Positions 1 through 7,778 of a stretch of DNA of 10,819 bases are shown here, piece after piece; position 1 is the stretch's first letter; the number at the start of each line of letters is the position of its first letter. Origin of the DNA: Trebonia sp. (GTDB lineage Bacteria; Actinomycetota; Actinomycetes; Streptosporangiales; Streptosporangiaceae); NCBI GenBank assembly GCA_030038035.1, contig JASHPP010000533.1, positions 1 through 10,819 of the forward strand. Direction: 5' to 3'. A program made the translations under genes and the position numbers. The notes below the pieces were generated by a model. It ran no database searches. It was not told where the DNA came from and saw nothing but the letters and a program-made list of their open reading frames with translations.

Positions 1-38
1 ACGCCCCGTCAGCGGCGCAGACGGGCGGGGCGCCGGGG

Positions 39-1724
39 ATGCCCGGGGCGCCGGAGGCGCCGGAGGCGCCGGCATCACGGTGGGCCGCGATCTGGCAGCT
101 GCGGTTCGCGTGGGCCGGCGGCCTGCTGCTCGCCGGCCTCGGCCTGTTCACCTTGTACCTGCGCCAGTCGCGGATCGCGCCGTTCAACGCCGACGGCGCC
201 TCGATCGTCTTGCAGGCCAACGCGATGCTGCACGGGAACCTGCTGCTGCGCGGCTGGTGGACCGCCGACGTCTCCTTCTACACCACCGAGCTTCCCGAGT
301 ACATGCTGGTGGAGGTGTTCCGCGGGCTGACGCCCGACGTGGTGCACATCTGCGGGGCGCTCACCTACACGCTGACCGTGCTGCTCGCCGCGCTGCTGGC
401 GCGGGGGCGGGTCAAGGGCCGGGCGGGCGTCGTCCGGGCGCTGGTGGCCGGCGGGATCATGCTCGCGCCCGGGATCATCGGCGGCACGGCGGTGCTCCTG
501 GAGAACCCGGACCACGCCGGCACCGCGGTGCCCATCCTCGTGGTGCTGCTGCTCATGGACCGGGCGCCTGAGCGCTGGTACGTCCCGGTGGCGGTGTGCG
601 CGCTGCTCGCCGGGATTCAGGTGGGCGACCAGCTCACCCTGGTCGCGGCGACCGTTCCCGTCGCCGCCGTCGCGCTGGTCCGGCTGCTCGTGCTCGCCCT
701 GCGGCGCCGGCCGCTCGCCGAGCTCCGCTACGACGCCCTGCTCCTGCTGGCCGCCGGGCTTTCCGCCGAGCTTGCCAAGCTCGCCGAGCGGGTGCTGCGC
801 GACCTCGGCGGCTACGCGCTGCACCCGCTGCCGCAGCAGCTGCTCTCCCCGAGCTCGCAGATCCCCTCGAACGCCCGGGTGATGGGCCAGACGATCATGC
901 TGCTGTTCGGCGCCAACCACGCCGATCACCAGCTCGCGCTGATCGCGCACCTGCACCTGATCGGGCTGGCGCTGGCGGCATGCGGGCTGGCGCTGGCGAT
1001 CGCGACCTTCTTCGGCAGCCGCATCGACCGGGTGTCGCAGATCCTCGTCGCGGGGACGCTCGCCGTCCTCGCCTCGGGCATCCTCGGCACCGAGCTGCCG
1101 TCGCTCAGCCACGCCCACGAGGTCGCCATCCTGCTGCCGTTCGGCGCGGTGCTCGCCGGCCGGATGCTGCCCGGCCTGGTCCCGGACCGCTGGCATCCCG
1201 GCCGCGTGCTCGTGCCGCTGCTCGGGGCGTGGCTCGCCTGCAGCCTCGCGGCGCTGTGCTGGGCGGCCACCTGGGCGCCGCTGGCGGTGCCGGACCAGGC
1301 GCTGGTGAACTGGCTGACCGGCCACAAGTACACCGAGGGCCTGGCCTACTACTGGGAGTCGAACAACATCACCGTGGCCAGCGGCGGCAAGGTACTCGTC
1401 GCGCCGGTCGTCTACCAGGCCTCCGCCGCGCGGCACTGGGAGGCGTCGGTCACCTGGTACGAGCCAAGTCAGCGGCGGGCCAACTTCGTCATCGCCGCCA
1501 CCGATCCCAACGCGCCGCCGGGCGGGCTGCCCATCGCCAGCGTGCGCAAGGTCTTCGGCCGCCCGGCCCACCAGTACCAGGTAGGGCCGTACGTGATCAT
1601 GGTCTACAACTACAACCTGCTGACCAAGCTGGGCGGCCGCGTGTTCCCCGGGATCAGCAAGGCGGTGGCAGCAGCAGGACCGGCTGGTCCGCCCCCACCG
1701 GCCGAGCCGGATCGATCGAGTTGA
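39..1724 (+). CDS. Polytopic membrane protein, GT-C-like, first of a tandem paralogous pair
   Basis: Unrecognised integral membrane protein of 561 residues with many hydrophobic segments, roughly ten or more. The first lies at about residues 24-41. It is followed by an extracytoplasmic-looking loop with the motif NADGASI (Asp52), then MLHGN, RGWW, and TELP (Glu84). A second block, NPDHAGTAVP, lies near residues 157-165. After the last hydrophobic helix, roughly 130 C-terminal residues look soluble and contain RRANFVI and FGRPAHQY. All these blocks recur in the next gene, so they are probably functional. An acidic residue in the first outer loop of a large multi-helix protein recalls GT-C glycosyltransferases that use lipid-linked sugars; this is inference and no specific family was identified. 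The frame is open back to the window edge, so ATG 39 is the first visible start only. It follows a G-rich stretch at 24-30. The stop overlaps the start of the next gene, which suggests an operon. Confidence 0.85.
   Translation: MPGAPEAPEAPASRWAAIWQLRFAWAGGLLLAGLGLFTLYLRQSRIAPFNADGASIVLQANAMLHGNLLLRGWWTADVSFYTTELPEYMLVEVFRGLTPDVVHICGALTYTLTVLLAALLARGRVKGRAGVVRALVAGGIMLAPGIIGGTAVLLENPDHAGTAVPILVVLLLMDRAPERWYVPVAVCALLAGIQVGDQLTLVAATVPVAAVALVRLLVLALRRRPLAELRYDALLLLAAGLSAELAKLAERVLRDLGGYALHPLPQQLLSPSSQIPSNARVMGQTIMLLFGANHADHQLALIAHLHLIGLALAACGLALAIATFFGSRIDRVSQILVAGTLAVLASGILGTELPSLSHAHEVAILLPFGAVLAGRMLPGLVPDRWHPGRVLVPLLGAWLACSLAALCWAATWAPLAVPDQALVNWLTGHKYTEGLAYYWESNNITVASGGKVLVAPVVYQASAARHWEASVTWYEPSQRRANFVIAATDPNAPPGGLPIASVRKVFGRPAHQYQVGPYVIMVYNYNLLTKLGGRVFPGISKAVAAAGPAGPPPPAEPDRSS
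47..73 (+). repeat. Three 9-bp tandem units in the 5' end of the first gene
   Basis: GGCGCCGGA is repeated at 47-55 and 56-64, and with one changed base at 65-73. It encodes a short Pro-Glu-Ala repeat ahead of the first membrane helix. The length is a multiple of three, so copy-number change would keep the frame. It probably has little function beyond a flexible cytoplasmic tail. Confidence 0.7.
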
Positions 1725-3364
1725 GCGGCACCTCGACGACGGGCGCGGCGAGGTCGCGCAGCCGCCATGCGGCGGGTCCGACCGGCGGCCGGGACCGCGT
1801 CCGCGGCGCGGTCTTGTGGGCAGTCGGCACCGCGGCCGCGGCCGTCGCGCTGTTTACGTGCTACCTGCTTGAGTCGCGCACGATCTCGGTCGGCTCGGAC
1901 GGCGCCTCCATCGCGCTCCAGGCGTGGGACATGCTGCACGGCAATCCGCTGCTGCGCGGCTGGTGGGTGGCCGACGTGTCGTTCTACAGCACGGAGCTGC
2001 CGCAGTACATGCTGATCGAGTCCGTCCGCGGGCTGTCCGCCGACGTGATGCACGTCGGCGGCGCGATGACCTACACGCTGCTCGTGCTGCTTGCGGCGTT
2101 CCTGGCCAGGGGCAGGGCCCGCGGCCGGGCCGGGCTTGTCCGCGCGGCCGTGGCCGGCGGGATCATGCTGGCGCCGCAGCTCGGCAACGGCATCGGCACG
2201 CTCGTGCTGTCCCCGGACCACGCGGGCACCGCCGTCCCCGTGCTGCTCGTGCTGCTGCTGATCGACCTGGCCGGGCGCCGCTGGTATGTCCCTGTGCTGG
2301 TCTGGCTCGCGCTGGCCTGGGTGGTTGTCGCCGACGAGCTCGTCATCGTCATCGGCGCGATACCGCTCGCGGTCGTCTGCGCCGTGCGGGCGTACCAGGG
2401 CGTCGTCGTGCGCAGGGCCGGCTGGCCTGTGCCAACAGGCATGAGGGGCGTGCGGGCGCGCTGGTATGAGCTGTCGATGGCGGCGGCCGCGCTCGCCGCC
2501 ATCCCCACCGGGCTCGCGGGCATCGCGCTGATCAGGGCGGCTGGCGGCTGGCAGCTGAGCCCGCTGCAGACCAGGCTCGTCAGCGGCGCCGTGTTCGCGC
2601 AGAACCTCAGGATCGGCGGCCAGGGGCTGCTCGAGCTGTTCGGCGCGGACTTCTTCGGTGCGGGGTCGGGGGTGCTCGTCGTCTTCGCCGTGGCCCACCT
2701 GGTTGGCGTGGCCCTGGTGGTGTGGGGTTTCTGCGCGGCCGTGCGGCGGTTCCTGCGCCGCGACGCCATCGTCGAGTCGGTGCTTGTGACGGCGATCGTG
2801 TTCAACGTGGCGGCCTTCTTGGCCATCGTGCCCGCGGTCAACCTGGCGAGCATCCGCGAGGTCGCCCCGGTCCTGCCGTTCGCCGCCGTGCTGGCCGGCC
2901 GGCTGCTCGGCGAGCGCATTCTCGCGGCGCGGGCTGGGGCGCGGCTGGCCCTCGGGCTTGCGGTGGCCTGCTACGCGGCGATGCTCGGCTACGGTGCGGC
3001 CCAGCCGGCCGCCGCGGCCCAGTACGCGGACCTGACGGCCTGGCTTTCCGCGCACCACCTGACCTCGGGCGTCAGCGGCTACTCGCAGGCCAACATCGTG
3101 ACCGCGGAGAGCCATGGCGCGATCGGCCTGCGGCCGGTCGTGGCCGACGGGCGGTTCCTTGCCGCCTACAAGTGGGAGGCGAAGCGCGCCTGGTACGACC
3201 CGGGGTCGCGGCGGGCCAACTTCCTCGTGCTGTCCACCTTCGGGGCGTACGAGGTTTCCGCGCGCGAGGCCGTGGCGACGTTCGGGCGGCCGGCCCAGAC
3301 CTACCGGTACCGGGAGTACACGATCATGGTCTGGCCGGAGAACCTGTTCGCGCACCTGCACTAG
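1721..3364 (+). CDS. Polytopic membrane protein, GT-C-like, second paralogue
   Basis: A 547-residue paralogue of the preceding protein. The shared blocks are SDGASI (Asp60), MLHGNPLLRGWW, ADVSFY, TELPQYML, SPDHAGTAVP and, near the C-terminus, RRANFLV and FGRPAQTY. The order is the same: a cytoplasmic tail, a first helix at about 30-50, a conserved loop, many further helices, then a soluble C-terminal segment. The open frame extends far upstream, but the upstream part is only the shadow of gene 1. The best start is TTG at 1721, which overlaps the TGA of gene 1 (TTGA) and fits translational coupling; the ribosome site before it (GATCGAG) is weak. The next leucine start, at 1814, would cut into the first helix. 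Hydrophobic segments diverge more than the loop motifs, as expected for an old duplication. Function is unknown; a lipid-linked-sugar transferase is one possibility. Confidence 0.82.
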   Translation: MSGTSTTGAARSRSRHAAGPTGGRDRVRGAVLWAVGTAAAAVALFTCYLLESRTISVGSDGASIALQAWDMLHGNPLLRGWWVADVSFYSTELPQYMLIESVRGLSADVMHVGGAMTYTLLVLLAAFLARGRARGRAGLVRAAVAGGIMLAPQLGNGIGTLVLSPDHAGTAVPVLLVLLLIDLAGRRWYVPVLVWLALAWVVVADELVIVIGAIPLAVVCAVRAYQGVVVRRAGWPVPTGMRGVRARWYELSMAAAALAAIPTGLAGIALIRAAGGWQLSPLQTRLVSGAVFAQNLRIGGQGLLELFGADFFGAGSGVLVVFAVAHLVGVALVVWGFCAAVRRFLRRDAIVESVLVTAIVFNVAAFLAIVPAVNLASIREVAPVLPFAAVLAGRLLGERILAARAGARLALGLAVACYAAMLGYGAAQPAAAAQYADLTAWLSAHHLTSGVSGYSQANIVTAESHGAIGLRPVVADGRFLAAYKWEAKRAWYDPGSRRANFLVLSTFGAYEVSAREAVATFGRPAQTYRYREYTIMVWPENLFAHLH

Positions 3365-3381
3365 CCGGCGCGCGCCCCTGT

Positions 3382-3399
3382 CCGGCCGTCTCCGGCCGG
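3382..3399 (+). terminator. GC-rich hairpin after the membrane protein pair
   Basis: CCGGCC at 3382-3387 can pair with GGCCGG at 3394-3399 across a 6-base loop, starting 18 bases after the stop at 3364. There is no T-run, so if it ends transcription it is not a classic intrinsic terminator. A direct repeat of GCCGGCGCG at 3364-3372 and 3395-3403 overlaps it. Confidence 0.3.
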
Positions 3400-3446
3400 C
3401 GCGTGATTCGGCCCAATCCGGACCTGGCCGGGTCGCGAATGACGTG

Positions 3447-3452
3447 TAGACT
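3447..3452 (+). promoter_or_regulatory. Probable -10 element of tatA
   Basis: TAGACT fits an actinobacterial -10 hexamer. It would start transcription near 3459, just before the leader hairpin at 3464-3486, and give a leader of about 50 bases. No convincing -35 element lies 16-18 bases upstream, so the call is moderate. Confidence 0.4.
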
Positions 3453-3463
3453 CGTTGCCGAGA

Positions 3464-3486
3464 TGAGTCCCACCGTGCGGGACTCA
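3464..3486 (+). promoter_or_regulatory. Perfect 8-bp stem hairpin in the tatA leader
   Basis: TGAGTCCC at 3464-3471 pairs perfectly with GGGACTCA at 3479-3486 across a 7-base loop. It lies between the probable -10 element and the tatA ribosome site, without a following T-run and without covering the ribosome site. A structure this close to a 5' end could protect the mRNA or bind a regulator; both are inference. Confidence 0.55.
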
Positions 3487-3508
3487 CACCTTGTTGCAGA
3501 GGACGCAA

Positions 3509-3871
3509 ATGATTGGTGACCTGTTCGACAGCCCGTGGAAGATCCTGATCGTCGCGGTCGTGATCATCGTGCTGTTCGGGTCGCGCAAGCTGCCCGATGC
3601 CGCGCGTTCGCTTGGCCGGTCGATGCGCATCCTGAAGGCCGAGGTGCAGGGCCTCAACGATGACGAGTCGGGCGCCCCGGCCGCCCCGGCCACCACGGTG
3701 GCCCAGGTAGCCCCCCCGGTTGCGGCCCCCGCCCAGCTGCAGGCGCCCGCGCCCGCGTCATCGGCTGATACGCAGGCTCAGATCGCGGCACTGCAGGAGC
3801 AGCTCAACAGCCTGCAGCAGTCGGTCTCCGCCAACGGCACGGCCGCGGCGGACAGCCAGCAGACTCGCTGA
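3509..3871 (+). CDS. tatA: Twin-arginine translocase subunit TatA
   Basis: Pore-forming subunit of the Tat system, which exports folded proteins across the cytoplasmic membrane. The 120-residue protein has a short N-terminal membrane helix (about residues 11-23), the Phe-Gly hinge at 23-24 and the amphipathic helix [19 protein letters not shown], all as in actinobacterial TatA. The tail is rich in Ala and Pro and ends in a Gln-rich segment ([14 protein letters not shown], near residues 92-105) that could form a short coiled coil; it is longer than in minimal TatA proteins. ATG 3509 is chosen over an upstream TTG at 3491 because AGAGGA at 3498-3503 sits at correct spacing and because the family starts directly before the helix. 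tatC follows 35 bases downstream, as in mycobacteria. TatA is preferred to TatB because of the Phe-Gly hinge and the match to mycobacterial TatA. Confidence 0.95.
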   Translation: MIGDLFDSPWKILIVAVVIIVLFGSRKLPDAARSLGRSMRILKAEVQGLNDDESGAPAAPATTVAQVAPPVAAPAQLQAPAPASSADTQAQIAALQEQLNSLQQSVSANGTAAADSQQTR

Positions 3872-3884
3872 CCCCGGCCGGGGT
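3871..3884 (+). promoter_or_regulatory. Perfect palindrome between tatA and tatC
   Basis: ACCCCGGCCGGGGT is a perfect 14-base palindrome beginning on the last base of the tatA stop codon. As RNA it would form a very stable CCCC/GGGG hairpin with a GGCC loop, just upstream of the tatC ribosome site (AAGGGG, 3891-3896). It could act as a processing or stability element or as a partial terminator. Confidence 0.6.
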
Positions 3885-3906
3885 TCCCGGAAGGGGCTTA
3901 ACGGTC

Positions 3907-4821
3907 ATGGCGAACAAGCCCGGCGCGGTGACGGGTGCCCGTATTGTGGGCGAGCGGTACGTGCGGATGAAGCGCCGCCAGAACCCCGAGGGGCGCATGC
4001 CCCTCATGGAGCACCTGCGCGAACTGCGCAACCGCATCCTGAAAGCGGCCGTCGTGCTCCTCGTGGGCATGATCATCGCGCTGGTGTTCTCCAACGCGAC
4101 GCTGAACATCGTCGCGCACCCGTTCTGTTCCGCCGTCATCAACGGGCGCACCGGCTGTCAGGTGGTCGGCGACAAACTCGTCGCCAGCGGCATATTCGAC
4201 CCGTTCTTCCTGCGCATCCAGGTCGCGTTCTGGTTCGCGCTGGTCGGAACGTGCCCGATCTGGCTGTACCAGCTGTGGGCGTTCATCGCGCCCGGGCTGT
4301 ACGCACGCGAGAAGAAGTGGGCCTACCTGTTCACGTTGACGGCCGTGCCGCTGTTCGCCGGCGGCGCCGTGCTCGCCTACTTCGTGATGGACAGGGGCCT
4401 GCACTACCTGCTCGGCCTGGCGCCGCAGAACACGCTGGTCTTGCCCAGCTGGGACACCTACCTGGGCTACTTCACCGGCATGCTGGTCGGCTTCGGCATC
4501 GTGTTCGAGCTGCCGCTCGTGATCGTCATGCTGAACATCGCGGGCATCCTCACCCACGAGCGATTCCGCAAGTGGCGCCGGATGATGATCTTCCTCATCT
4601 TCCTGATCGCCGGGATCGTCAACCCGAGCCCGGACCCGTGGACGATGCTGATGCTCGGCGGGATCGCCGTGGTGCTCGTCGAGGTGGCGGAGATCATCGT
4701 CTACTTCAACGACAAGCGCCGGGCGCGCCTGCATCCGAGCCCGTACGCGGGACTTTCCGACGACGAACTCTCGCCGCTCGAGGCGACCGCGCCCGTGGAC
4801 GCGGACAGCTCGCTCAACTGA
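3907..4821 (+). CDS. tatC: Twin-arginine translocase subunit TatC
   Basis: Multi-spanning receptor of the Tat translocase that binds twin-arginine signal peptides. The 304-residue protein shows the family marks: MEHLRELRNR with Glu39 and Arg41 in the cytoplasmic N-terminus, DPFFLRIQVAFW near 98-109, WAFIAPGLYAREKK (124-137) with Glu135, and FELPL with Glu201 in a membrane segment. By alignment from memory these match the E. coli signal-peptide-binding and intramembrane glutamates. Six hydrophobic spans are visible. ATG 3907 is preceded by AAGGGG at 3891-3896. An internal in-frame ATG at 3967 (Met21) would also give a family-like protein, so about 20 N-terminal residues are uncertain. The C-terminal tail after about residue 270 is hydrophilic and acidic at the end. 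It probably shares a transcript with tatA. Confidence 0.96.
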   Translation: MANKPGAVTGARIVGERYVRMKRRQNPEGRMPLMEHLRELRNRILKAAVVLLVGMIIALVFSNATLNIVAHPFCSAVINGRTGCQVVGDKLVASGIFDPFFLRIQVAFWFALVGTCPIWLYQLWAFIAPGLYAREKKWAYLFTLTAVPLFAGGAVLAYFVMDRGLHYLLGLAPQNTLVLPSWDTYLGYFTGMLVGFGIVFELPLVIVMLNIAGILTHERFRKWRRMMIFLIFLIAGIVNPSPDPWTMLMLGGIAVVLVEVAEIIVYFNDKRRARLHPSPYAGLSDDELSPLEATAPVDADSSLN

Positions 4822-4872
4822 GCTCGTTCACTGACGCCGGGGGGATACCGCCGGATGTCATGATCCGTCCCC

Positions 4873-4878
4873 TACCCT
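4873..4878 (+). promoter_or_regulatory. Probable -10 element giving a leaderless helY mRNA
   Basis: TACCCT lies 7 bases upstream of the helY ATG at 4886, so transcription would start at or next to the ATG. GGAG at 4880-4883 is only 2 bases from the ATG, too close for a normal ribosome site. This favours leaderless translation, which is common in actinobacteria. No good -35 element was seen. Confidence 0.4.
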
Positions 4879-4885
4879 TGGAGCC

Positions 4886-7696
4886 ATGAGCACATCGGCG
4901 GTGACTCCGGCCGAGCAGTACTCGCGATTTCGCGACCGGCAGGCCGCCCCGGAGTTCACGTCGTTCCGCGAGCTTTACGACTTCGATTTCGACCCGTTCC
5001 AGGTGGCTGCCTGCGGCGCCCTGACCGCCGGGGACGGGGTGCTCGTCGCGGCTCCCACCGGGTCGGGCAAGACGGTCATCGGGGAATACGCGGTGCACCT
5101 CGCGCTCGCGCAGGCGCGCAAGTGCTTTTACACCACCCCGATCAAGGCGCTGTCCAACCAGAAGTACAACGACTTGCTGCGCAGGTACGACGCCGCGCGC
5201 GTGGGCCTGCTGACCGGGGACAACAGCATCAACGGGAACGCCCCGGTTGTGGTGATGACCACCGAGGTGCTGCGCAACATGCTGTACGCCGGGTCCCCGG
5301 CGCTGCGCAACCTCGGCTACGTGGTGCTCGACGAGGTGCACTACCTGGCGGATCGCTCCCGCGGCGCCGTGTGGGAAGAGGTCATCATCAACCTGCCTGA
5401 GTCGGTGCGCGTGGTGGCGCTGTCGGCGACGGTGAGCAACGCCGAGGAGTTCGGCGACTGGCTGGCCCAGGTGCGCGGCGGGACCGAGGTCATCGTCGAC
5501 GAGCACAGGCCGGTGCCGCTGTGGCAGCACATGCTGGCCGGGCGGCGGCTGTACGACCTGTTCACCGACGACGAGCACCACCAGGTCAACCCGGAACTGA
5601 TCCGGTTCGCGCAGCGGGACGCGGCGCGTGCGCCCGCCGCCCGCCCGGGCCGCGGCGGGCACCGCCCCCGGCGGCCGGCGCCGCCGTACCGGCCAGAAGT
5701 CATCGACCGACTGGACGCGGACGGGCTGCTGCCCGCGATAACGTTCATCTTCAGCCGCGCGGGCTGCGACGCCGCCGTGCAGGAGTGCCTGGCAGCCGGG
5801 CTGCGGCTGACCACGCCGGAAGAGGCCGCGCAGATCGAGGCGGTGGCGGCGCGGCGGACCGCGGACATCCCCGAGGAGGACCTGGCGGTCCTGGGGTACC
5901 ACGACTGGGTCACCGGGCTGCGCCGCGGCATCGCCGCCCACCACGCCGGGCTGCTTCCCGCGTTCAAGGAGGTCGTGGAGGAACTGTTCGCCGCCGGGCT
6001 AGTCCGGGCGGTCTTCGCCACCGAGACCCTCGCCCTCGGCGTGAACATGCCCGCGCGGACCGTCGTGATCGAGCGGTTGGACAAGTGGAACGGCGAGGCG
6101 CACACCGCGCTGACGCCGGGGGAGTACACCCAGCTGACCGGGCGGGCCGGGCGGCGCGGCATCGACGTCGAAGGGCACGCGGTCGTGCTGTGGCAGCCCG
6201 GTATCGACCCCGGCGCCGTGGCCGGGCTGGCCGGCACCCGCACCTACCCGCTGAACTCCAGCTTCCGCCCGTCGTACAACATGGCCGTCAACCTGACAGA
6301 ACGCGCCGGGCGAACCCGCGCGGCCGCGCTGCTGGAGTCGTCGTTCGCGCAGTTCCAGGCCGACCGGGGCGTGGTCGGCCTGGCCCGCAGGCTGCGCCGC
6401 GTGCAGTCGCAGGCCGACGAGCTTGCCGCCGCGATGACCTGCGACCGCGGCGATTTCATGGAGTATGCCGCCATCCGGCGCCAGCTCACCGAGGCCGAGC
6501 GTGGCGCCGCTCGCGGTCGTGCGGCCGCGCAGCGCGCGGAGGCGCGGCGCGTGCTCGGTACGCTGCGTCGCGGCGACATCATCCGGGTTCCTGCCGGGCG
6601 GCGGCAGGGGATGGCGGTCGTGCTTGAGCCGCCGCCGGCCGCGGGCGACCTCAGCAACGGGGCCCGCGCCGACGGGCCCCTGGTGCTCACCGCACACGGG
6701 CAGCTGAAGCAGCTGTCGGCGGCCGACTTCCCCGTCCCTGCCGAACCGGTCGGGCGGCTCCGTGTGCCGTCCCACTTCAGCGAGCGCTCGCCCAAGCACC
6801 GGCGCGACCTGGCCTCCTCGATGCGCAGCAAGCTCGCCGGACGCGACGCCGGCGACCACGAGCGTGACCGTGATCGCGACCGGACCGGCGATCGTGAGAT
6901 CGCGGAGCTGCGGCGCAGGCTCCGCCGTCACCCCTGTCATGGGTGCCAGGAGCGCGACCAGCACGCCAGATATGCCGAGCGGTACTTCCGGCAGCGCCAG
7001 GAGGCCGCCGAGCTCGAGCGGCAGATCGGCAGCCGCTCGCATGTGATCGCGCGCACGTTCGGCAAGGTCTGTGCCGTGCTGGACCAGCTGGGCTATCTCG
7101 ACGGCGACACGGTCACCCCCGACGGCAGGCGGCTGGCTCGGCTGTACTCCGAACTCGACCTGCTAGCTGCCGAATGCCTGCGCCTGGGCTTCTGGGACGG
7201 GCTGAACCCCGCCGAACTGGCGGCGTGCGTCAGCGTGCTGACGTTCGAGTCGCGCCAGCCTTCCGATGACGCGCCCGCCGCACGGCTGCCCAAGGGGCCG
7301 GTCCGTGACGTGCTCGCGGCGATGACCAGGACCTGGGGGGAACTGGACCAGCTTGAAAAGCGCAGCGGGGTTTCGTTCCTGCGCGAGCCGGACTCCGGCT
7401 TCGTGTGGGCGGCCTACCGGTGGGTGCGCGGCGCCAAGCTGGAGGACGTGCTTGAATCGGTGCCTGGCCTCACACCCGGCGACTTCGTCCGGTCGACCAA
7501 GCAGCTGATCGACCTGCTGGATCAGGTCGCCGCCGCCGCCGATCACGACACGGCCACCCGCGACACGGCGACGTCGGACGCGGTCACCAAGAACCTGGCT
7601 GAGCGGCCCCGCGATCGCGGCGTGGCGGCCACCGCACGGGCCGCCATCGACGCGATGCGCCGCGGTGTCGTGGCCTACACGGCTCTCGCCGACTGA
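4886..7696 (+). CDS. helY: Ski2-like DEVH-box RNA helicase (HelY/Mtr4 type)
   Basis: ATP-dependent helicase of superfamily 2, 936 residues, close to the usual length of mycobacterial HelY. Motifs in order: Walker A APTGSGKT (56-63), TTPIKALSNQKY near 83-94, DEVH (149-152), SAT (180-182), TFIFSRAGCD near 286-295, HHAG near 352-355, TETLALGVNMPARTVVIE near 379-396, and QLTGRAGRRGID (416-427). A middle region with CHGC (684-687) and HARYAERYFR matches a conserved HelY segment. A C-terminal DSHCT-like domain runs from about 770 to the end, with KQLIDLLDQVA (872-882). An Arg/Pro-rich linker (about 246-269) and an acidic-basic ERDRDRDR stretch (about 659-666) look disordered. Such enzymes act on structured RNA in the cytoplasm; the bacterial substrate is not well defined. 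Its position next to tatC is conserved in mycobacteria. ATG 4886 is the only sensible start. Confidence 0.95.
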   Translation: MSTSAVTPAEQYSRFRDRQAAPEFTSFRELYDFDFDPFQVAACGALTAGDGVLVAAPTGSGKTVIGEYAVHLALAQARKCFYTTPIKALSNQKYNDLLRRYDAARVGLLTGDNSINGNAPVVVMTTEVLRNMLYAGSPALRNLGYVVLDEVHYLADRSRGAVWEEVIINLPESVRVVALSATVSNAEEFGDWLAQVRGGTEVIVDEHRPVPLWQHMLAGRRLYDLFTDDEHHQVNPELIRFAQRDAARAPAARPGRGGHRPRRPAPPYRPEVIDRLDADGLLPAITFIFSRAGCDAAVQECLAAGLRLTTPEEAAQIEAVAARRTADIPEEDLAVLGYHDWVTGLRRGIAAHHAGLLPAFKEVVEELFAAGLVRAVFATETLALGVNMPARTVVIERLDKWNGEAHTALTPGEYTQLTGRAGRRGIDVEGHAVVLWQPGIDPGAVAGLAGTRTYPLNSSFRPSYNMAVNLTERAGRTRAAALLESSFAQFQADRGVVGLARRLRRVQSQADELAAAMTCDRGDFMEYAAIRRQLTEAERGAARGRAAAQRAEARRVLGTLRRGDIIRVPAGRRQGMAVVLEPPPAAGDLSNGARADGPLVLTAHGQLKQLSAADFPVPAEPVGRLRVPSHFSERSPKHRRDLASSMRSKLAGRDAGDHERDRDRDRTGDREIAELRRRLRRHPCHGCQERDQHARYAERYFRQRQEAAELERQIGSRSHVIARTFGKVCAVLDQLGYLDGDTVTPDGRRLARLYSELDLLAAECLRLGFWDGLNPAELAACVSVLTFESRQPSDDAPAARLPKGPVRDVLAAMTRTWGELDQLEKRSGVSFLREPDSGFVWAAYRWVRGAKLEDVLESVPGLTPGDFVRSTKQLIDLLDQVAAAADHDTATRDTATSDAVTKNLAERPRDRGVAATARAAIDAMRRGVVAYTALAD

Positions 7697-7710
7697 GCGG
7701 AATTCCGGCA

Positions 7711-7756
7711 GCGGCGGGCTGCGGATGAAAATTCCCCGTTCCCTGACGCCCGCCGC
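7711..7756. terminator. Inverted repeat between the convergent helY and RDD genes
   Basis: GCGGCGGGC at 7711-7719 is the exact reverse complement of GCCCGCCGC at 7748-7756, with a 28-base loop. It lies in the 82-base gap between two converging stop codons, where a two-way terminator would be expected. The long loop and lack of T-runs make it weak. Confidence 0.35.
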
Positions 7757-7778
7757 CGCCCGTGGCGTGGGGAGAAAC

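Noticed and set aside
75..1571. Long minus-strand open frame (498 codons) opposite the first membrane protein
   Set aside because: Its Arg/Gln/Gly/His-rich translation lacks any protein-like pattern, while the plus-strand frame has membrane helices and paralogue conservation. It is a GC-bias shadow.
596..1720. 5' part of the 922-codon frame containing the second membrane protein
   Set aside because: This part is an Arg/Ala-rich out-of-frame reading of gene 1. Homology with the paralogue begins only after 1721.
1610..3508. 632-codon minus-strand frame opposite the second membrane protein
   Set aside because: The composition is typical of antisense GC-rich shadows, with no motifs and no ribosome site at a sensible start.
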